Assembly: GCA_020726505.1 (NCBI GenBank)
Contig: JAHLEZ010000015.1
Coordinates: forward strand, 248,001-312,000
DNA length: 64,000 bases
Reading direction: 5' to 3'
Source of the DNA: Leptodontidium sp. MPI-SDFR-AT-0119
Taxonomy: Eukaryota; Ascomycota; Leotiomycetes; Helotiales; Leptodontidiaceae
The notes below the pieces were generated by a model that was not told the origin of the DNA, searched no databases, and worked only from the letters and a program-made list of their open reading frames with translations. Each line of letters begins with the position of its first letter. Within the stretch, counting starts at the first letter, position 1. This document shows, in pieces, positions 42,357-53,910 of this stretch. The position numbers and the translations under genes were made by a program.

Positions 42357-44017
42357 ATGTCCATCACTCAAGTTGTTCAGCAGCAGGAGCATCTGCCCTT
42401 GAAGGAAAGGCTTCGCCGCTTCTACCGTGGCACATTATTTCAAGTCATCATCCTAGGACTGATCAGTTTCACCCAACCCGGTATATGGAGCGCCATATCC
42501 AGTAAGCTAATTCTCTATCTCTATGCCTAATTGACCAACTTTTACTAATTCGTGATCAAGATCTTGGTGCTGGTGGCCAAGCCGAGCCATACGTTGTCAA
42601 TAATTCCTATGTTGTAACCTTTGGGTACGTCACTTAATCTTTATTTCTGGACATTGTTGACATACTGTTCGACAGAATTATGATCTTCTTGTCCCCTGTA
42701 GCGGCTATTGTGGGCAACATAGTTGGCGTGAGATGGGTCTTGATGTTCGGAACTATTGGATATGTGCCTTACTCAGCCGCCTTATATTGCAACACCGTGT
42801 ATGGAACCCAATGGTTTATGCTTTTTGGGGCTGCCACTTGCGGATTATCAGTTAGTACATCTCTACACACGTTGAAATTCTCGGGCGACTAACTTCTGGC
42901 TCCAGGCATCTGCTTTGTGGACTGCTGAGGCGACCATCGCAGTCAGCTACCCAGAGCCGGCCAAACGAGGATTATACAGTAGGTTATCAACGACTTGATA
43001 AAACTATAGAGCCATTGCTGACATTTATTGTAGTCGCTATTTGGCTTGCAATCAATAAGATCGGAGGCATCGCAGCATCAGCCGTCACCTTAGCCCTTAA
43101 CATCAACGGGGAACAAAAGGGCACCATCGACCCAAAGACATACTTAGCTCTAATCGGATTGCAATGTCTCGGATTACCACTTAGCTTCCTCATCTCACCT
43201 CCCGAGAAGGTGATACGAGAGGATGGCACGAAAGTCAGCATGGGCAATCCCGATCGAAGCTTCAAGACACAAATCATCGCTCTCGGCCAGGTCTTCAAAC
43301 GCAAAGAAGTCTGGCTCTTAATCCCCGTTTTCATCAGCAACGGCTGGGGAGGAACCTACAATGGGAACTTCATGGCTGCTTATTTCTCGGTCCGTTCGAG
43401 AGCTTTGATCTCTTTTTTGAACTCGACTGTGTGTGTCATCCTTGATCTCGTGGTTGGTGTCGGTTTGGATCTGAAGCGGTTCAGGAGAAGTCTCAAGGCA
43501 AAATATACGTGGCTAATCATCACCGCACTTTTCTCTGCCATGTGGATCTGGACCATCGTGTTGCAGATTGATTTCGCTTCAAAAGGGTCGATCAGTCTGG
43601 ACTGGTCTGATTCAGGCTTCTCGTATGCTGCAGGCAATAACTTCTTTTACAAGTACGCAATTCTCTCAGGGCCATGACTTGTTTACTAATATCATACTTA
43701 GGATCTTGTCAGAAGTCATCTTCGTCTGGGTGTACTGGATCATCGGAACTTATGACTCCGACATCGACACCTTGGCACTCACAAGTGGGATCGTTCGCAG
43801 TGGCGAATCCTTGGGACAGACTCTTTCCAGCAAGGTCGGTTCTTTGAAGAAGGTGACCCTTTTGACGAACATCATCGTTGCTGCAGTGGTATTCTGGGCA
43901 TCTGTTCCAACCACAACCTGGGCCTCGTGGCTTGTTCCGGACACTCCTCACAGCAGTCTTGAAGAGAAGGATGACTCCGCCGATGACGTGGCTGTCGTTT
44001 TCCCTGTGAAGGTCTAG
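42357..44017 (+). CDS. UNC93-like MFS membrane protein
   Basis: Six exons (42357-42501, 42561-42624, 42676-42850, 42906-42978, 43034-43652, 43702-44017) total 1392 nt and 463 aa, with introns of 49-59 nt and every phase consistent. The protein has about eleven membrane spans: 'GTLFQVIILGLISFTQPGIW' begins the first, then 'IGYVPYSAALYCNTVYGTQW', 'WLAINKIGGIAASAVTLALN' and 'WTIVLQIDFASKG'. 'SALWTAEATIAVSYPEPAKR' is the typical cytoplasmic-loop signature of the fungal UNC93/DUF895 group. Both termini are cytosolic, and the tail is acidic. The substrate is unknown; fungal relatives are often annotated as putative transporters or ion-channel regulators. Confidence 0.9.
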
Positions 44018-44696
44018 ACAACTGTGCCCACAAACAATACGGGAGTGAGAGTATGATGTTGGGTTGGTCGATGAAGGGGGGGAATGAGGTAAATCATGGA
44101 GATGGAATCATGGTAATAGCATCGAAACTTTGTAGATTCTTATGAGAAATGAGAATTCTTACCAACGAAGAAAATAACGACTTTGAATTATGTAATGCAC
44201 TCGAACTCTTCCACCGCCTACTTTATACAATCAGTACATCATATGTGCAGGATAATCAAGGCATGCAATCAGAATTCTTCCCAGTTTCACAGGAATAGGG
44301 TGACAGACAAACCCTCGCTTATTAGACCCCTCTCACTTCTTGACCAAACTCTCCCTGATATTCGTTCAATGATTTATCCTTCATCAGCCCCGAGAAACTA
44401 AGAAATTCATGTTTGTCGAAATGATCACATGTGTACCAAGACGCGCTTACCTGCAGCTCAGAGGCGTAGCCCCGGAACACACCTCACGACCCAGCTCGCT
44501 TAGAAAGTCAGAGTGAGCGTGTCAGCACGGCAAACCTCAATTAGACAACACAACCCCTTTTATCTATCTTTACACGCGTTCAGCTGTTTGTTTGGAGTAG
44601 TACTACGTCCCTTCTCGCAGAACGTTTCTTGTCTTAAAATTCAGATTCTCCAAAGCAGAGTGACCCGAGAAATCGACGAGCAATCATTGGTACACA
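44018..44696. other. intergenic, no gene seen
   Basis: About 680 bases between the transporter and the GNAT relic. No supported gene. Confidence 0.4.
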
Positions 44697-45649
44697 ATGT
44701 CTTCAAATAACCTCATCGCAACTGGTCACAGAGGTATATAAACCATACTGAAAACCACCGCCTCTAATGCTTACTAGCGGCTAACCCCATAACTAGAGCT
44801 CGTTTCCCAGGCCACAGCCCTCCTAAGTACAGCATGCATCGCCGACCCCACAAGGACTTATATCCTCTCTTCCCTGTCCGGGGAAGAACGAGCCAGTCAC
44901 TTCCCCACATGTTTCAAAGTCCTCATAACAGCAGCAACGATGAACGGTGGCTCGATCTCATGCATAGACGAAGATGGAGATTGGAAAAGCTGTGGTTTGT
45001 TATGCCTGCTGGGCTGATGTAGGGAATTTGAGAACAGCGGTTCAAGCACGGGTGGGCGAGTGTTGTTTGGAAGCTTGGTTGGAGGGGGTATAAGGTTCAT
45101 TTCTCTCTCTCTTTGCAAGATTACAGTTGAATCTTGATAAATCGAGGAAGTACATCTCGCTGTGATGGTTATGGACTGATTCCCTGTGACTTAGAGAATG
45201 GCTATCGAAACAGCGGGTCTCACAGAAGGCTGTAAAAGCAAGGCTTTAGAGAACGACAGGAACTACCAGTAAGCACATATATATTCTCAATCCATTCATA
45301 TGACCACCGTCCTCCCATCTCCTGCCAATCGTGCCTGCACCAGCTGAACCACAACAGCTACATTCTCTTCCTCGGGACTTCTCCCTCAGCTCGGGGTCAA
45401 GGCCTCTGCTCCAAGCTCGTCAAGCACTACCAAACCATCGCATCCAAAGAAGGGGTGCCGATATGGCTTGAAGCCGCGACGGAGTATCGCTGGCGTTTGT
45501 ATTTGAAGCTAGGATTCGTGACAGTGGAAGAGTTGAAACTTGGAGTTGAGAGAGCAGCTGAGACGGGTAGGCACTGTAAAGGCGGGGAAGCCGTCACGCT
45601 TCGGGGGATGATTTGGAGACCAGATGGTGTGAAGGAGGTAAGTTCGTGA
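44697..45649 (+). pseudogene. GNAT-type N-acetyltransferase, decayed
   Basis: A family-like start is at ATG 44697 (37-nt exon, then a 63-nt GTATAT..CTAG intron, 44734-44796). It is followed by 'SQATALLSTACIADPTRTYI' and 'FPTCFKVLITAATMNGGSIS'. The frame ends at TGA 45015-45017. In an adjacent frame, family-like 'EQRFKHGWASVVWKLGWRGY' is preceded by a TAG and a TGA. More stops follow, until 'LFLGTSPSARGQGLCSKLVK' (the acetyl-CoA loop R/Q-G-x-G) and 'WLEAATEYRWRLYLKLGF' resume at about 45365 and run to 45649. Both blocks are typical of fungal GNAT proteins. Several independent lesions make this a clear pseudogene. Confidence 0.75.
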
Positions 45650-47202
45650 AAATATTCAGATGCTATTGCCTTCCTGATTCTTTTCTAGCCGTGCTCCACA
45701 GCAACTTGAAGCGAGCTCCTTCACATCTGTCCAATGGCGATTGAATCTGGACTTACGGACCAATCTTATCCAATCTTCTTCGTCGGCAAGGGAGTCCAAA
45801 GGAAAACCAGGCGGAATGCGCTACCAACCCGAAAGCTGGAAATATCCCAGACTAGACAGGATCTGTACCTCTAGTTCTAGGTCCTGCATCCCGACTAAGC
45901 GAAACGAATAAAAGGGGGGTTTCGTTTAGCAGCGGAACGGGAAAATCCCATCCATGAAGGTCTCCCCACAGCTTTGTTTGTAATAATCACCATGCAGGAC
46001 TGGTGTCAAAGCGAAAGTTTAGTCATGGCAATGACGCAAAGTGAGCTGTTGTTTTTGACTTTCAATCACCTCAAATACTACTTTAAGCTGTCTTGTGTGT
46101 GTGTGTGTTCTTTGGCTGAAGATACAGTACTTGGAGCCAGAACTTCCTCTCCCATCGTAAACCCATCCAGTAAGTCGGCATTTCAATTACCCAAAAAACA
46201 ATCCCATCACGACCTAATGCAGCAATTCGGACATGAGATCGACGCAAGGGCATTCGCATGTCCCAGATTCCAAGTCCAGATTATTACCTGATGTAGGTGA
46301 TCGGATTTACCAGCCCTAGCCTCCCCTGGTAACCAATGATCTGGAGCCGAGGAAATCGTGGCGCCGCCAAATCAAGAGATCGAAAAAGAAAAAAAAGCCT
46401 TATGTATCTCAGCCGCAATCATCACAAGAACAAAACATCAAAGGTTATTTGACGCCTCCAAAGAGGAACGTGGTGGTGTCGTGTCGTGTCGTGGCGATCT
46501 GGGAATGGGTTTTTGGTTCCTGGTGCTTCCCCGCATTTCTTTGATTCTCGCTGCCCAACTCAATTTACTTCCTGCTCAGCTTCGCTATGGTATTTTGAAA
46601 GCGTGGGAAGTCGAGGTTGTTGGTGTATTTTCCAATTTTGAGACAGATGGGTCTCTTAAGTATAAATTACTACTATCTTCAATAACGTCAGAAACGGTCT
46701 GGGCGAAGAGCTTGAAGGCGTACAATAACACATCACTTTATCGGAACTTGCTAAAGTATCGCATTGATATATTTCTATGGCTTTTTGCTTTTCCACCGCC
46801 AGCCCACATATATTCAGCCCTTCGTCCCGTGTATGGGAAGAAAAGCTGTCAGTGGTGGCGAGATACCAAGACTCAACAACCTCCAGTCGATTTCCACAGT
46901 GTTTTAGACTCGCCTATCAGGATGTTGTCGGGGAGAAGCCATCGTGGTCAATTGGCTTTTCGCCAAGATTGTGCCGTAGGTCTAGATGAGCGCTAAAGAA
47001 ATATTGTAGTGAACGGCAGCTGGTAGTGATCCCTTGCTTGTTATTTTGATTGATCAGGTCGTGGTGCTGATGTTGGGGAATTTTGTTTATAAAGCTGTGT
47101 TCGCTCGAGTTGGAGGAAGAACGTGCTGTTCTTTGCTCAAGCTTAAGGAATTGACCTCCGACTGAATTACACTTACTTAAGTACATCATAATTCAGACAG
47201 CA
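45650..47202. other. intergenic with a doubtful 212-codon ORF
   Basis: About 1.55 kb. The ORF 46358-46996 starts with GTG, has no recognisable domain and its codons look random; I do not call it. Short repeats occur: a (gt)6-7 run near 46096-46110 and a gtcgt repeat near 46478-46495. Confidence 0.4.
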
Positions 47203-48396
47203 ATGACACGCCTCACATCTACACTTGCCCTAGCCGTGTGCCTGGCAACTGCGCTCATCGCCCCAGCATCAGCAAACAACAGAGGACGTGCCACAATCCG
47301 TGTTCGACCAACCCAGGTTATCCAGGATGTACTCGAAACTGCTCCAGCAGGAGCCAAAGTCATAGTTGATGCGGGAACATACTACGAACAATTGGAGATC
47401 AAGACAGATGGTATTGAGTAAGTGACTGCCACCTCTCACACTTACACCAAAGCGAGGTCATGTCTGACTTAACAATCACCTAGACTCATTGGACGTGACA
47501 ACAATGTCAAGCTCATTGCTCCTGGAACCTACAAGCCCAATTTCTGCTCTGGCCTTGCTGGCCCAGGCACTGAAGCTGGGATATGCATACACGGCGGTGG
47601 GATTGACCTAGATGACTACCAAACGGGACAAGAGCACCGCAATTTCAACAGCGCTAAAACTTGGGTCAAAGGCGTCTCCATCACTGGATTCGAGATCAGA
47701 GATTTCAGCGGTCTGAGCGTCGCCATCGTCGCCGGTCAGGACACGCAGGTATCGCGGAACACATTCGTCAACGGTCAGAGATACGGAACCCTCTCTCTCG
47801 GCTCCAGGAACTCTAAAGTCTCTCGCAATGTCGTATCATCGACCGATCCTAAGCTTCTCTTCATCGGCATCTGCGTGGCTGATCAGAAAGACCCCCGAGT
47901 TTCAGACAACAATGTCTCGGGATACAACACCGGCCTCTGCGTCCAGACGAGCGGTGCAGAGATCCGCAACAACGACGTCTCGGGCGCCTGTTTTGGCATT
48001 TTCGTCGATCCTGATATTGTTGGCGCGCAGGTTCGTGGGAATCACGTCGGAGCGAACGATCCTCGGTGCTACAACCCCGATCTTGGAGGCAGCGGTTCTG
48101 CGTTCGGTATTTTTGTCTTCGGTGCAAATGACACGATCATACGAGACAATGTTGTGACGGGCCAGACGAAACCAGACCCTAATGATGCGAATGTCTTCGC
48201 GACGGGAATTGCTGTCACTGACTTCGTTTTGCCTCCTCCCGCTCCTTTCATAGCTGCTAGTGGCAACCAAGTCAAGCGCAATACTGTCACTGGCAACTTC
48301 TTCGACATCTTCGTCGGTGGTACTGGACCCGGTAATGTTGGGAAGAATAATATATGCAACAACGCGGATCCTACGGATGCTTGTACCCCTCCTTGA
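47203..48396 (+). CDS. secreted right-handed parallel beta-helix protein
   Basis: Exon 1 is 47203-47417 and exon 2 is 47484-48396, with a 66-nt intron (47418-47483); 375 aa. A signal peptide is obvious: 'STLALAVCLATALIAPASA', cleaved near residue 25. The mature part begins like pectate-lyase-fold proteins ('TQVIQDVLETAPAGAKVIVD', 'AGTYYEQLEIKTDGIELIG'). It continues as about ten rungs with repeated Asn/Val/Gly spacing: 'GFEIRDFSGLSVAIVAG', 'VSRNTFVNGQRYGTLSLGSR', 'SDNNVSGYNTGLCVQTSGAE', 'IRNNDVSGACFGIFVD'. It is related to NosD/PbH1-repeat proteins, which act on or bind polysaccharides. No catalytic residues can be assigned. Confidence 0.88.
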
Positions 48397-51322
48397 GAGA
48401 TCTCATGGAGAATGGATTGGTGTGTGGGCCTTTGGAACTTCTTCTTTTCGGTGGTTGATTTTGCTTGCTCTTGGGAAGTTGAGGAGCTGGAATCTTTTAA
48501 TGTAATGGAGTAATGTCTATCTGTGTATGGTATTGTTAGCAGTAACTCTAGTAGATACGACTTAACTTTCACGGTTTATGTTTTTCCAGATGGTTATGAG
48601 AATATGTTGATATGCCTGTTTGGTGAATGGCTCTGCAACACATAACCGCTGCACCTCCGTACAGCGCCGACGACCGCGAGCTTACCCTGGACAAGTTTTT
48701 AGCTTTACTTCTTATGATAAAACCTCTCGTGATTAAGAGGTACAATTGGGCATCAGATTCGGTACTTAAGTATTATGTGCAGCCAAATCAGGTTTAGGTT
48801 CCACGATGAATTATGTACGATTGGAAAAAGGTTGAAATCTCCCCAAAACTTGCATCAAACCCTACTTTCCAAAGTCCCTTTTCGTCCTGCATTAAAACAC
48901 TTCACCCTCCCTCTTCTACCCTTGAGCGAGCGTCGGCTCCTATGGGCTCAGGACGATAATCTCGAAATTTCCAGCTTAATCCTTTTCCTCGCCTGAAAAT
49001 AGTCAACTAACACTCCCGATAAATGGTAGATGACCAGTGTTTCAAACCCAGGTTTACTTACCTCGCAGATGATGCTTAACCTCTTCGATGCTCATCTTTG
49101 ATGCTCAGCCCGCCGTGCCGCACGTAGGGCATTCGCCTCCTTTGATTCCATTGCCATGGCAAGTTTCGCAGGAAGGAGCCATAATTTATTTGATAGAGTG
49201 GAGAGGAAGGATATTGGTGATATGATGCGCTACTATAATAAACTTCTTTCAAGATATACGCGAAAAGTGTCGTTGCGCGGAAACGGAGATGTCATTGAAG
49301 AACAGTTCGCTGCCTCAGTGGAGTTGCGAAGGGGTTTAAATAAGTTCAGATCCTACCACCGCTTGCCACACGTGACCCTCAAGGAGTCATGTTTACCTCA
49401 TGCAAGATCTGTTCAAGTTTCTGTGATACCGTTCCTTTAGTTAATAATTTTATTTAAGCAGGTTTCAGACACTCCTCGAACAAGCCAAATGTTCAAGCGA
49501 CCCCGAGTCACTCGGGGTCAAGTCACGTGGTACCAGATCATGTGCTCAGGGAACTTCAATTTGGAGGTTCGCTTCCAACCCGCAAACGAACGATGCGAAC
49601 GCTGCGAACGACCTTTAACTCACAGCTATATGCCATACACTGCATCCATGCCAACACTCAGGCTTCAGTCGAATGTTCTAGTTGATACTTTTATCGCCTC
49701 CACAAAGCTTGAGAAGCAGACAGAGCGGAAGAGCTGCAGCTCGAGGAATGAATAGAGATTTATCACCCCTTGCATGTCAGCCACTGACTGAATGATTATC
49801 TTCTTACCAAACATCCTCTTTTCGGCAGTACAGGAGACTCTGCCCTCGTTCAGTAAATCTTCGCCGGCACGAGTTCCTTTCGTGCACTTTGATTTGCGCT
49901 CTGCTCAGTACATAGTCAGGACATGCTCACGCAATTTCTTCTCCTTTCTCCTCTCGCTTGTTCAAAGGTTGTGAATGTTTTGATTTCGTACCAGAGTCGT
50001 TATGATAAATCGAGCCGCATCGAAGTTGAGCTCATTGCCCCCGTCCAGTACTGCCAAGTTGTGGCGCTACAAAAAGCTTCGATGGCTTCATCTTGGCCAT
50101 CTTGGCCATCGCGATCTCTAATGGCAAGCTTTTGTGGCTTCATTTTCCAAGTGATTTTCGCCTCTCAGATTGGCACATCCGTCCTTGGCCACCATGGATG
50201 ACAGCCTTGGCTGCGTCGCCGAGATCTCGAAATTTGCATGGCACGGCAACATCTCGTCATTTTAACGACATCTCTTCATAAAACGTCTCTCGGATGACTG
50301 CGGAAAACATCAATTATCATTCTTGTCCAGCAACGGTACCTGGATCGAACACGGGGACGCAGAATTGGTCTACGGAGACTTACACAGAGACTTACACGGC
50401 TGGGATACAGATCTTGCGAGCCTGAAAAAGACGACGCAGTAGGGGCAGTCTTACTGTATTGAGGTATCTGTCACAACCAATATTTGCATCCGACAAGAGA
50501 AGTCGAGAGAGAGAAAGGCGATGCAGAGACTGATATCCCACGTGTAACGGTCCGAAGCTGCCATAGGACGGGAACTGTGTTTCATTTCAGTTTGAAAATC
50601 CGAATCTTGCTTCTAGACGTTCGGCACAACTCCTAGCATCCATCCACACAGAACCACAGTTGTATGATTGCCCCCCTTGCATGGTCTAACAGATGGCACA
50701 ACCAGCCCAGAAAGGGACTTTTACTGGACCACATGTGTCAAGCGGACTCAAGCTTGCGCGAACTGGTGCATCGCAGACCCTGCAAAGAGTCCCTAGACTA
50801 AGCTTCCTCGGCGTATCCGCAAGCTTTTGCCAATCTATCTCCGTCGACCGCGAATCGATGTCAAATTATCTCGATTGCTGTCAGCGCCTCTCCATCAATC
50901 AGCCTGCTCATACACCCCACGTGTTGAAGCTGTCTCCATATTTCTCAGTTTGCGGGCTCGGGGTAGTGCCCGCTTTGGCAGTTGGGATAAGCTCTGCCAG
51001 CGTGTGATTGGTGAGGCTGCTTCTCGGTGGCCTTCCACATGGGGACGTGTGCACACGAGCTACCCAGAGGCCCGGCACCACACCCCTGATCAGCCAGAGC
51101 CAGGCAATAATTCCATAGTTCCACCTACACGAATATTCACGTCTTCATGCAAGCTCTATCTTTGTTTTTCTGGTCGAAGCAGGCAAGGCGTGGCCACGGC
51201 ACGGTTCGAACATGCAAGTGTAGTACAGACATATATATTAGTTGCCATCCCCTCCTGCACCATGGTCCCCCAGGCCTCTCCTCTCACTCCCAAGGACAAC
51301 AGCCCCCGACAAGACCGATACA
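48397..51322. promoter_or_regulatory. 2.9-kb intergenic region with the PHO84-like gene's promoter
   Basis: There is no supported gene in this stretch; ATG ORFs at 49156-49440 and 50693-51007 lack family features. Three perfect CACGTG palindromes are present, at 49524-49529, 50539-50544 and 50918-50923. Two are preceded by C-rich and followed by T-rich flanks (ccacgtgt, ccacgtgtt), as preferred by PHO4/NUC-1-type bHLH activators. A TATA-like run lies at 51231-51240, about 85 bases before the start codon. Together these fit a phosphate-regulated promoter, though CACGTG also serves other bHLH factors. Confidence 0.5.
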
Positions 51323-53252
51323 ATGGCTGAAATCAGACCGGACGGCACCACCGCTGGTGGCAACATTGCCTTCCACAACTTCCACAATGACTTCGCCCAT
51401 ATCCAAGACCCCAATGAGCGCCGCCGACTTGCTCTTGCAGAGATCGACAAGGCTCCCTTTGGCTGGTATCATATCCGAGCCATTGTTGTGGCTGGTGTTG
51501 GTTTCTTCACAGATCAGTACGATATTTTCACTGCCTCGTTCTTGACCATCATGCTGGGTATTGTCTACGAGCACAGCAACAGCGGCAAATTGCATGTCGC
51601 CCAGGACACTGCTATCAAAGTCGCCACTTCTGCGGGAACTGTTCTTGGACAATTCGGCTTCGGAGCCCTCGCAGATATCTTGGGTCGTAAGAAGATGTAC
51701 GGTTTCGAGTTGATCCTTATCATCATCGCCACTCTCGCTCAAACTATGCTCGGTTCAGGACCTGGAGTCTCAATTGTTGGAACGATGATCTTTTGGAGAG
51801 TGCTTATGGGAATTGGTCAGTTTCAGCTTTCCAGACAGGTCCATGGACAATAAACTGACAAGCTTTGAAGGTATCGGTGGAGACTACCCCCTTTCATCGA
51901 TCATCACTTCTGAGTACGTACTCCCATAAACCTCGAAACCTTGGCCGTTGCTGACTGTCCTACAGATTCGCTACCACCAAATGGAGAGGAGCTATGATGG
52001 GTGCTGTCTTCTCTATGCAAGGTTTCGGTCAACTCGGTGGTGCTCTCGTCATGTTGATTTGCGTGGTTGGATTCAAGGGATCTCTTGAGTCTGCCGCCAA
52101 GTACGGCACTTGCACTGGAGTTTGTGGTCTAGCAATCGACAAGATGTGGCGTATTCTGATCGGTAAGACTCTAAAATTCTTACAAATTCAATCAATTCGC
52201 TGACGCTCTTCACCAGGAATGGGAGCTGTACCAGCTTGTATCGCACTCTACTTCCGTCTCACGATCCCTGAAACTCCCCGTTATACTTTCGATATCGCCC
52301 GAGATGTCGAGAAGGCCAACGTTGATGTAGCAGCTTACATTAACGGCAAGCCAGCCGGTGTAGTTTCGGATGATGCCATCGCCCACGTCAAGCAAGACGC
52401 CGCCGCCCTCGAGGTTCCCAAGGCCAGCATCAAAGACTTCCTCAAGTTCTACGGCAAGTGGAAGAATGGCAAGATCCTCCTCGGTACGGCTGGATCATGG
52501 TTCTTTTTGGACGTTGCCTTCTATGGTCTCGGTCTTAACAGTGCTACTGTCCTTGCATCAATCGGATACGGTACCGGCCCAACTGTTTACAAGATCCTCT
52601 ACAACCTCGCTGCCGGAAACTGCATTCTCATTGCTGCTGGTGCCATTCCCGGATATTGGACTACAGTAGCACTCGTTGATACCATCGGACGCAAGCCTAT
52701 TCAACTCGGCGGATTCATCATCCTCACCGTCCTCTTCATCGTCTGGGGTTTCGACTTCAAGCATCTCACCGGCCACGACGAACTCGGACTCTACATCCTC
52801 ATCCAATTCTTCTTCAACTTCGGTAAGCCTACCCCTTAATCGTCCTATCTCCTCCAAGCAAGACTAACTCAACCCCAGGTCCAAACGCCACAACATTCAT
52901 CGTACCCGGCGAATGTTTCCCCACCCGGTACCGTTCCACGTCCCACGGTTTCTCCGCCGGAATGGGCAAGATCGGATCCATCATCGCACAAGCAGCTATC
53001 GCACCTCTACGCACACGGGGCGCTACCAAGAACAATGCCTCCCCATGGCAGAACCACGTCATGCAGATCTATGCGCTCTTCATGTTCCTCGGTATCTTCA
53101 CTACTCTCCTCATCCCGGAGACGAAGCGCAAGACCCTCGAAGAGTTGTCCGGCGAGTACGATTTGCAGAATGAGACAATCACGGGTGCGCCTGCTGCTGT
53201 GGCTGATGCCAAGGCGGAGGCCTCTGAAAGTCAAGAAGGGAAGAGTATTTGA
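51323..53252 (+). CDS. PHO84: PHO84-type high-affinity phosphate:H+ symporter
   Basis: Five exons (51323-51815, 51871-51913, 51966-52162, 52217-52822, 52879-53252) total 1713 nt and 570 aa, with introns of 52-56 nt. Twelve spans in two bundles are expected. Family features include 'GVGFFTDQYDIFTASFLTIM' in TM1, 'GQFGFGALADILGRKKMYGF', 'GIGIGGDYPLSSIITSEFAT' (the PHS signature, split by introns), 'KWRGAMMGAVFSMQGFGQLG' and 'LTIPETPRYTFDIARDVEKA'. The second bundle has 'GSWFFLDVAFYGLGLNSATV', 'ALVDTIGRKPIQLGG' and 'FNFGPNATTFIVPGECFPTR'. It imports phosphate at the plasma membrane. Three CACGTG sites lie upstream, consistent with control by a PHO4/NUC-1 factor downstream of a PHO80-type cyclin. 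Confidence 0.95.
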
Positions 53253-53910
53253 GTGTGTGTACTAGCTGGGAGATAAGATGGAAGGGAAACGCAGTTTTGA
53301 CTGCTGGCTGGTGTGGTGAAGGTGTATGTATGAATCAGTCCTTCGTTTGAGTGTTGATAGAATTAATACACTCTGTAATACAATCACTTTTTACAGCTAT
53401 AACTACCGTATATTTCAGTGAAGTGAAGTGAAGTTTTGAGAACTCTTAATCGGACCTAGGTCATTTCTCGCTTGGTATATGCAGAATAGGGGTTCGGGGG
53501 AAGAATAAGCGAGGATCAACAAGCCTAAATTTCAGGCGAGTGGTGCCTAAAGCGAGTACTAGCAGCACATTGTTTCAAACAACAAGCCTATTTGCATTAA
53601 AGGCACGGAGCAAGGAGAAATATCGGGTTGCTAACTCGTTAATATTTTTGAATTATTTTTCTGTTTGACAAGAATTATAGAATTGCAAAGAGACATTTAA
53701 ATGCATCAAACCTGTCAGGTCGTTGCCGATCTCATGCTATACTTCGTGTAGGAAGTTAAAACGGATTTGCTTCATCAAGTCCCAGTTGTCCAGGACCGCA
53801 AGGGATGGTAGTCAAATACTCAAACAGGTATTGGGTATTGTATTAAGAATTAACCAAATTACTCCCTATCTCCAATCCCCACTTCTTCGCCCAGTTTACA
53901 TTCTCACCCC
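53253..53910. other. intergenic between converging genes
   Basis: About 660 bases of 3' flanks. A gtgaa repeat of four copies lies near 53418-53434. No gene is seen. Confidence 0.45.

Noticed and set aside
46358..46996. 212-codon ORF
   Set aside because: Starts with GTG, no domain or family pattern, no supporting splice structure; likely chance.
47861..48572. Minus-strand ORFs opposite the beta-helix gene
   Set aside because: Antisense shadows of a well-supported coding exon.
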